In this document: piece after piece, positions 13,935-16,114 of the stretch
Layout of the letters: each line of letters opens with the position of its first letter
Position numbering within the stretch: position 1 is the stretch's first letter
Assembly: GCA_003650585.1 (NCBI GenBank)
Contig: QMQS01000009.1
Span: 1 to 16,114, forward strand
Reading direction: 5' to 3'
From: Candidatus Woesearchaeota archaeon
GTDB taxonomy: Archaea > Nanobdellota > Nanobdellia > Woesearchaeales > B29-G15
Length of the DNA: 16,114 bases
Made by a program: the position numbers and the translations under genes
The notes under the pieces: generated by a model
What the model was told of the DNA's origin: nothing
The model's database searches: none
Seen by the model: the letters and a program-made list of their open reading frames with translations, nothing else

Positions 13935-14546
13935 TTATTCCTTTTGTAGAAGGGGTAAGCTCTTTTCCTCGATTGGCATTACAGGTAGATAAATCATGCC
14001 GACCAAGTTGGTGTGGCTCTTTGCAATGAACCTCACATGGGCTCTTGAGTGCAGTGTGGGGTTGAAACATTTAGGGCTGTATGGCTCAACCATTGGGTTG
14101 TGTGTAGCGCCTTCCCTTGGTGGAAAGGGTTTAACAAAGTAGCCCTCAATTAGAACATCTACTGGTATTTCTCTCAGCTCTTCCCCTTTACTTGGGCTTC
14201 TTAAAAATGGCTCCCTTCTCTGGAAATGGGGCTCTTCATATATGACTATGTCCTCAATCAGGTCATAAAATGCCTCTGGCAAGATTTGATCAAGTGGAAA
14301 GTGTAGCCTCTTCTCTTGGAAGTCTTTTTCACAGAAAACAAGCACACCTGCCTCTTGTGTGCCATCTCTGTAAACCCATGTTGCTGGGAGGTACAGTGCA
14401 TTTTCCAAATACTCTTCAGGAATGCCTCTTTCATGCAGTATCTCCCTTAATCTTCCATCTAATCCCCTTGCTTCCCCCATCTGGCTACGCAGTAATTCTG
14501 GCTCTTGGGGTCGAAACAAATCCAAGATTCTTGTGAACTTTGACAT
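13935..14546 (-). CDS. Hypothetical protein, paralogue A of a tandem pair (203 aa)
   Basis: A family I do not recognise. The 203-residue soluble protein has a helical N-terminus (to about 50), a central acidic/aromatic part (VIYEEPHFQRREPF) and a beta-like C-terminus (AHVRFIAK, LVGMIYLPVMP). It resembles its upstream neighbour at both ends: GIPEEYLENA (41-50) against ANREYIKNA, and VGMIYLPVMPIEEKSLPLLQK against IAWIYFPVEPQEIKAIDDLLK. Internal similarity is weak, so an old duplication is likely. It has no signal peptide, membrane segment or clear active-site motif. ATG 14546 lies about 29 bases after a TATA box, predicting a leaderless mRNA. Confidence 0.8.
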   Translation of the reverse strand: MSKFTRILDLFRPQEPELLRSQMGEARGLDGRLREILHERGIPEEYLENALYLPATWVYRDGTQEAGVLVFCEKDFQEKRLHFPLDQILPEAFYDLIEDIVIYEEPHFQRREPFLRSPSKGEELREIPVDVLIEGYFVKPFPPREGATHNPMVEPYSPKCFNPTLHSRAHVRFIAKSHTNLVGMIYLPVMPIEEKSLPLLQKE

Positions 14547-14570
14547 TTTTAATCATTGAAGAGTTACAAA

Positions 14571-14580
14571 CCATTTAAAA
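14571..14580 (-). promoter_or_regulatory. TATA box of paralogue A
   Basis: The minus strand reads TTTTAAATGG in the 55-base gap between the paralogues, so each is probably transcribed from its own promoter. Confidence 0.5.
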
Positions 14581-14601
14581 ATTTAACCCTATATGGGGTG
14601 T

Positions 14602-15180
14602 TTATGGCTGTTTGAGTAGGTCATCAATTGCTTTTATTTCCTGTGGCTCTACCGGGAAATAAATCCATGCAATCGTGTTAACTTGCTCATTTCCCTTTGC
14701 AGGTATTAGAGTATAGAAACCCAGGTAATGGGGGTTTAGTAATGAGAGCCCCTGAAACACTCCAGCCTCATAGTGGATTGCCTCTGGGCTAAGTCTTTTG
14801 AATTCTTTTACCTTCTGGTTTAGGGTCCAGAGGATATACCACTCTAAGAGGGCCGTTAGTTCAACTTTGTGGGGTGCTCCATTTGGAGGGTGAGCAACAG
14901 GCCTCCATGCAACCCCCACGTCCCATTCTGGCCAGGCAATACCAACACAGAGTTGGCTAATATCTGGCTCTTCATTAAACCCCAACTCTACTGGCTTGAA
15001 GTCAGCAGGATTAAATATTAGATTTCTTGTGTAGAGCCGCACATCTGGAGGTATCTCCTTGTCAATCTCAACAATCTTTGCATTTTTTATATACTCTCGA
15101 TTTGCCCCTGCTTCTCTAAGTGCTTTAATCTCTCTTCTTTTGAGCTTTCTTGGCTTTGGTTCAAACTCCACACTTACCAT
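14602..15180 (-). CDS. Hypothetical protein, paralogue B of a tandem pair (192 aa)
   Basis: An unrecognised 192-residue protein with a very basic N-terminus (PKPRKLKRREIKALREAG), then REYIKNA, and a central Trp-rich stretch (IAWPEWDVGVAWRPVAHPP, about 81-99) next to LLEWYILWTLNQKV. It ends in FYTLIPAK, IAWIYFPVEP and a short helix. It is related to the downstream 203-residue protein through the N-terminal EY-x2-NA and C-terminal IY-[LF]-PV-x-P segments. The Trp-rich middle is absent from the neighbour, so the two copies have specialised. There is no signal peptide. The ATG is preceded by a GGGGGTG Shine-Dalgarno (15186-15192) and a TATA box further up, unlike the leaderless partner. Confidence 0.8.
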   Translation of the reverse strand: MVSVEFEPKPRKLKRREIKALREAGANREYIKNAKIVEIDKEIPPDVRLYTRNLIFNPADFKPVELGFNEEPDISQLCVGIAWPEWDVGVAWRPVAHPPNGAPHKVELTALLEWYILWTLNQKVKEFKRLSPEAIHYEAGVFQGLSLLNPHYLGFYTLIPAKGNEQVNTIAWIYFPVEPQEIKAIDDLLKQP

Positions 15181-15185
15181 AACTA

Positions 15186-15192
15186 CACCCCC
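15186..15192 (-). promoter_or_regulatory. Shine-Dalgarno of paralogue B
   Basis: The minus strand reads GGGGGTG, five bases before ATG 15180. It is one of the few clear Shine-Dalgarno sequences in the window and fixes this start. Confidence 0.55.
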
Positions 15193-15220
15193 TAAATATG
15201 ATGTGATGCCTTTTGCAACT

Positions 15221-15230
15221 CTTAATAAGT
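15221..15230 (-). promoter_or_regulatory. TATA box of paralogue B
   Basis: The minus strand reads ACTTATTAAG, giving a predicted start near 15200 and a leader of about 20 bases that contains the Shine-Dalgarno. An alternative AT-rich block (TTTTAAAATC) lies just upstream at about 15235-15244. Confidence 0.45.
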
Positions 15231-15251
15231 GATGATTTTAAAACCTTTTGC

Positions 15252-15845
15252 CTAGAGGTGCTCGATTGAGTTTATAACATGCACCTTATGCTGAGCATTA
15301 TCCGCAACCTGGATGATGTTGATGCATGCATTGGCTTGCTCTAGGTTTATTGCCTCGCTAGGTGGGAGCTTTAAAAGCACACCCAGCAGTGCCTTGTTAA
15401 ACCCACCATGCGCCACCACCAGCACACACCTGCCTTTGTAATCCTTGAAAATTTTATTAAGCACCTTGTTGGCACGCTCCATTACCTGGACAAAGCTTTC
15501 CCCTCCCTCTGGCACGAAGCTCTCTCTTGAGCCACCCTTGGCTTCCCTCACCTTGAGGTAATACCTGACTGGCTTACCCTCAAACACTCCATAACTCCTC
15601 TCTCTGAAATCCGCAGAGTAATAAAGCGGGGTTTGCTTGTGGTATTTTGCTATCTCTAGGGCTGTTATCTTGGCTCTGAGTAGGTCGCTTGAGAATATCA
15701 CATCAATCTCTTCATCCTTTAACCTGAGAGCTAGTTTCCTCACCTGTTCCAATCCCCTTTTTGTTAACCTGCCGTGTATCTGTCCCTGTATAATCTCAGC
15801 AACGTTCTCTTCAGTCTCGCCATGCCTCACCAAAATCAATCTCAT
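15252..15845 (-). CDS. Histidine phosphatase (phosphoglycerate-mutase-like / CobC-like)
   Basis: A 197-residue member of the histidine phosphatase (dPGM) superfamily. The RHGET motif gives the phospho-accepting His8 with Arg7; Arg57 in SSDLLRA, Glu82 in FRERSYGVFEG and His146 in VAHGG complete the active site. Members of this size include GpmB-like phosphoglycerate mutases, alpha-ribazole phosphatases and sugar or lipid phosphate phosphatases; the sequence does not decide, and no cobalamin genes are nearby. The ATG at 15845 lies only 11 bases after the 3' end of tRNA-Cys and no TATA box fits between them, so it is probably read through from the tRNA promoter and released by tRNA 3' processing as a nearly leaderless mRNA (inference). 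Confidence 0.92.
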   Translation of the reverse strand: MRLILVRHGETEENVAEIIQGQIHGRLTKRGLEQVRKLALRLKDEEIDVIFSSDLLRAKITALEIAKYHKQTPLYYSADFRERSYGVFEGKPVRYYLKVREAKGGSRESFVPEGGESFVQVMERANKVLNKIFKDYKGRCVLVVAHGGFNKALLGVLLKLPPSEAINLEQANACINIIQVADNAQHKVHVINSIEHL

Positions 15846-15856
15846 CTTAGTAGAAG

Positions 15857-15930
15857 AGCAGGGGACGGGATTCGAACCCGTGATTAGTCGGTCTGCAGCC
15901 GACCGCCTTACCGGACTTGGCTACCCCTGC
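15857..15930 (-). tRNA. tRNA-Cys(GCA)
   Basis: A 74-base cloverleaf on the minus strand: acceptor GCAGGGG/CCCCTGC, D arm GCC/GGC, anticodon stem GTCGG/CCGAC with loop CTGCAGA (anticodon GCA), and T arm ACGGG-TTCGAAT-CCCGT. The discriminator is U, the cysteine identity base. CCA is not encoded (next bases CTT). It lies immediately upstream of the histidine phosphatase gene. Confidence 0.97.
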
Positions 15931-15963
15931 ATTAAAAACAAAAGAACTATGAAACTGTTGGAG

Positions 15964-15973
15964 TTTTTAAATC
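15964..15973 (-). promoter_or_regulatory. TATA box of the tRNA-Cys / histidine phosphatase unit
   Basis: The minus strand reads GATTTAAAAA, 34-43 bases before the mature tRNA 5' end. It is the only promoter-like site visible for both the tRNA and the phosphatase. I see nothing else in the rest of the gap 15931-16042. Confidence 0.5.
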
Positions 15974-16042
15974 TTATGAGCAATCTGAAAGAATAAAATA
16001 AGAGAAATAAAGCTCGAACATGCTTCCTAACAAATGCCAAAT

Positions 16043-16114
16043 TCACCAGCCTCGGTAATCGTCAACCTCATACTCTGTGGTTCTCTCACTTGCAGCAGCG
16101 ATTAAAGCTTGGTA
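16043..16114 (-). CDS. C-terminal end of an unidentified gene (partial)
   Basis: From the right edge the minus strand stays open for 23 codons to a TGA at 16043-16045, ending AASERTTEYEVDDYRGW. The acidic/aromatic composition and the position ahead of a non-coding gap with a tRNA promoter suit a real gene end. It is too short to identify, and an open frame of this length could also arise by chance. Confidence 0.4.
   Translation of the reverse strand, partial: YQALIAAASERTTEYEVDDYRGW

Noticed and set aside
15637..15996. Plus-strand open frame of 119 codons spanning tRNA-Cys.
   Set aside because: It lies antisense to the histidine phosphatase and runs through the tRNA (it contains the familiar tRNA-derived GTGFEPVISRSA string), so it is an artefact.
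1..16114. CRISPR array, prophage, insertion sequence or toxin-antitoxin system.
   Set aside because: No regularly spaced repeats, integrase, transposase or matching small gene pair was found on reading both strands.

Overview
The window is chromosomal DNA of an archaeon, probably an uncultivated lineage. Four things point to Archaea: TATA-box promoters about 25 bases upstream of start codons, with many transcripts that look leaderless; a bifunctional fructose-1,6-bisphosphate aldolase/phosphatase; a Drg-type GTPase with a TGS domain; and a class I (archaeal-like) CCA-enzyme-type nucleotidyltransferase. MopE-type Cys/Asp-rich repeats in a surface protein also occur in small archaeal (DPANN-type) genomes, but I cannot fix the phylum. 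Gene density is very high and no stretch over 300 bases lacks a gene. I saw no CRISPR array, insertion sequence, phage gene or attachment site.

Layout, left to right. 10-3238: a divergent pair of exported proteins, namely a large Cys-rich surface protein (minus) and a transglutaminase-like lipoprotein (plus). 3235-4356: the gluconeogenic FBP aldolase/phosphatase, with a perfect 17-bp palindrome at its predicted transcription start. 4464-5583: a CCA-enzyme-like nucleotidyltransferase broken by one frameshift and one in-frame TGA. 5594-5665: tRNA-Ala(CGC). 5743-7047: a sulfatase/phosphoglycerol-transferase-like lipoprotein. 7039-8094: IspG (minus). 8173-11141: a YqeG-like HAD phosphatase, a Kbl-type PLP enzyme and a Drg GTPase (all plus). 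From 11127 to the right end everything is on the minus strand: a DUF763 protein, a small SWIM zinc-finger protein, a 120-aa orphan, IspH, tRNA-Ser(CGA), two diverged paralogues of unknown function, a histidine phosphatase fused transcriptionally to tRNA-Cys(GCA), and the end of one more gene.

Most genes appear to be transcribed singly: a TATA box lies in nearly every short gap, often directly after the previous stop codon, and three convergent pairs overlap at their 3' ends. The clearest metabolic theme is isoprenoid synthesis. IspG and IspH, the last two enzymes of the bacterial MEP pathway, are both present with all their iron-sulfur ligands, although archaea normally make isoprenoids by the mevalonate route. 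IspG, the HAD phosphatase and Kbl form a local group of bacterial-looking genes. A second theme is the cell surface: one secreted protein and two lipoproteins. The third is tRNA: three tRNA genes without encoded CCA, next to a damaged CCA-enzyme-like gene.
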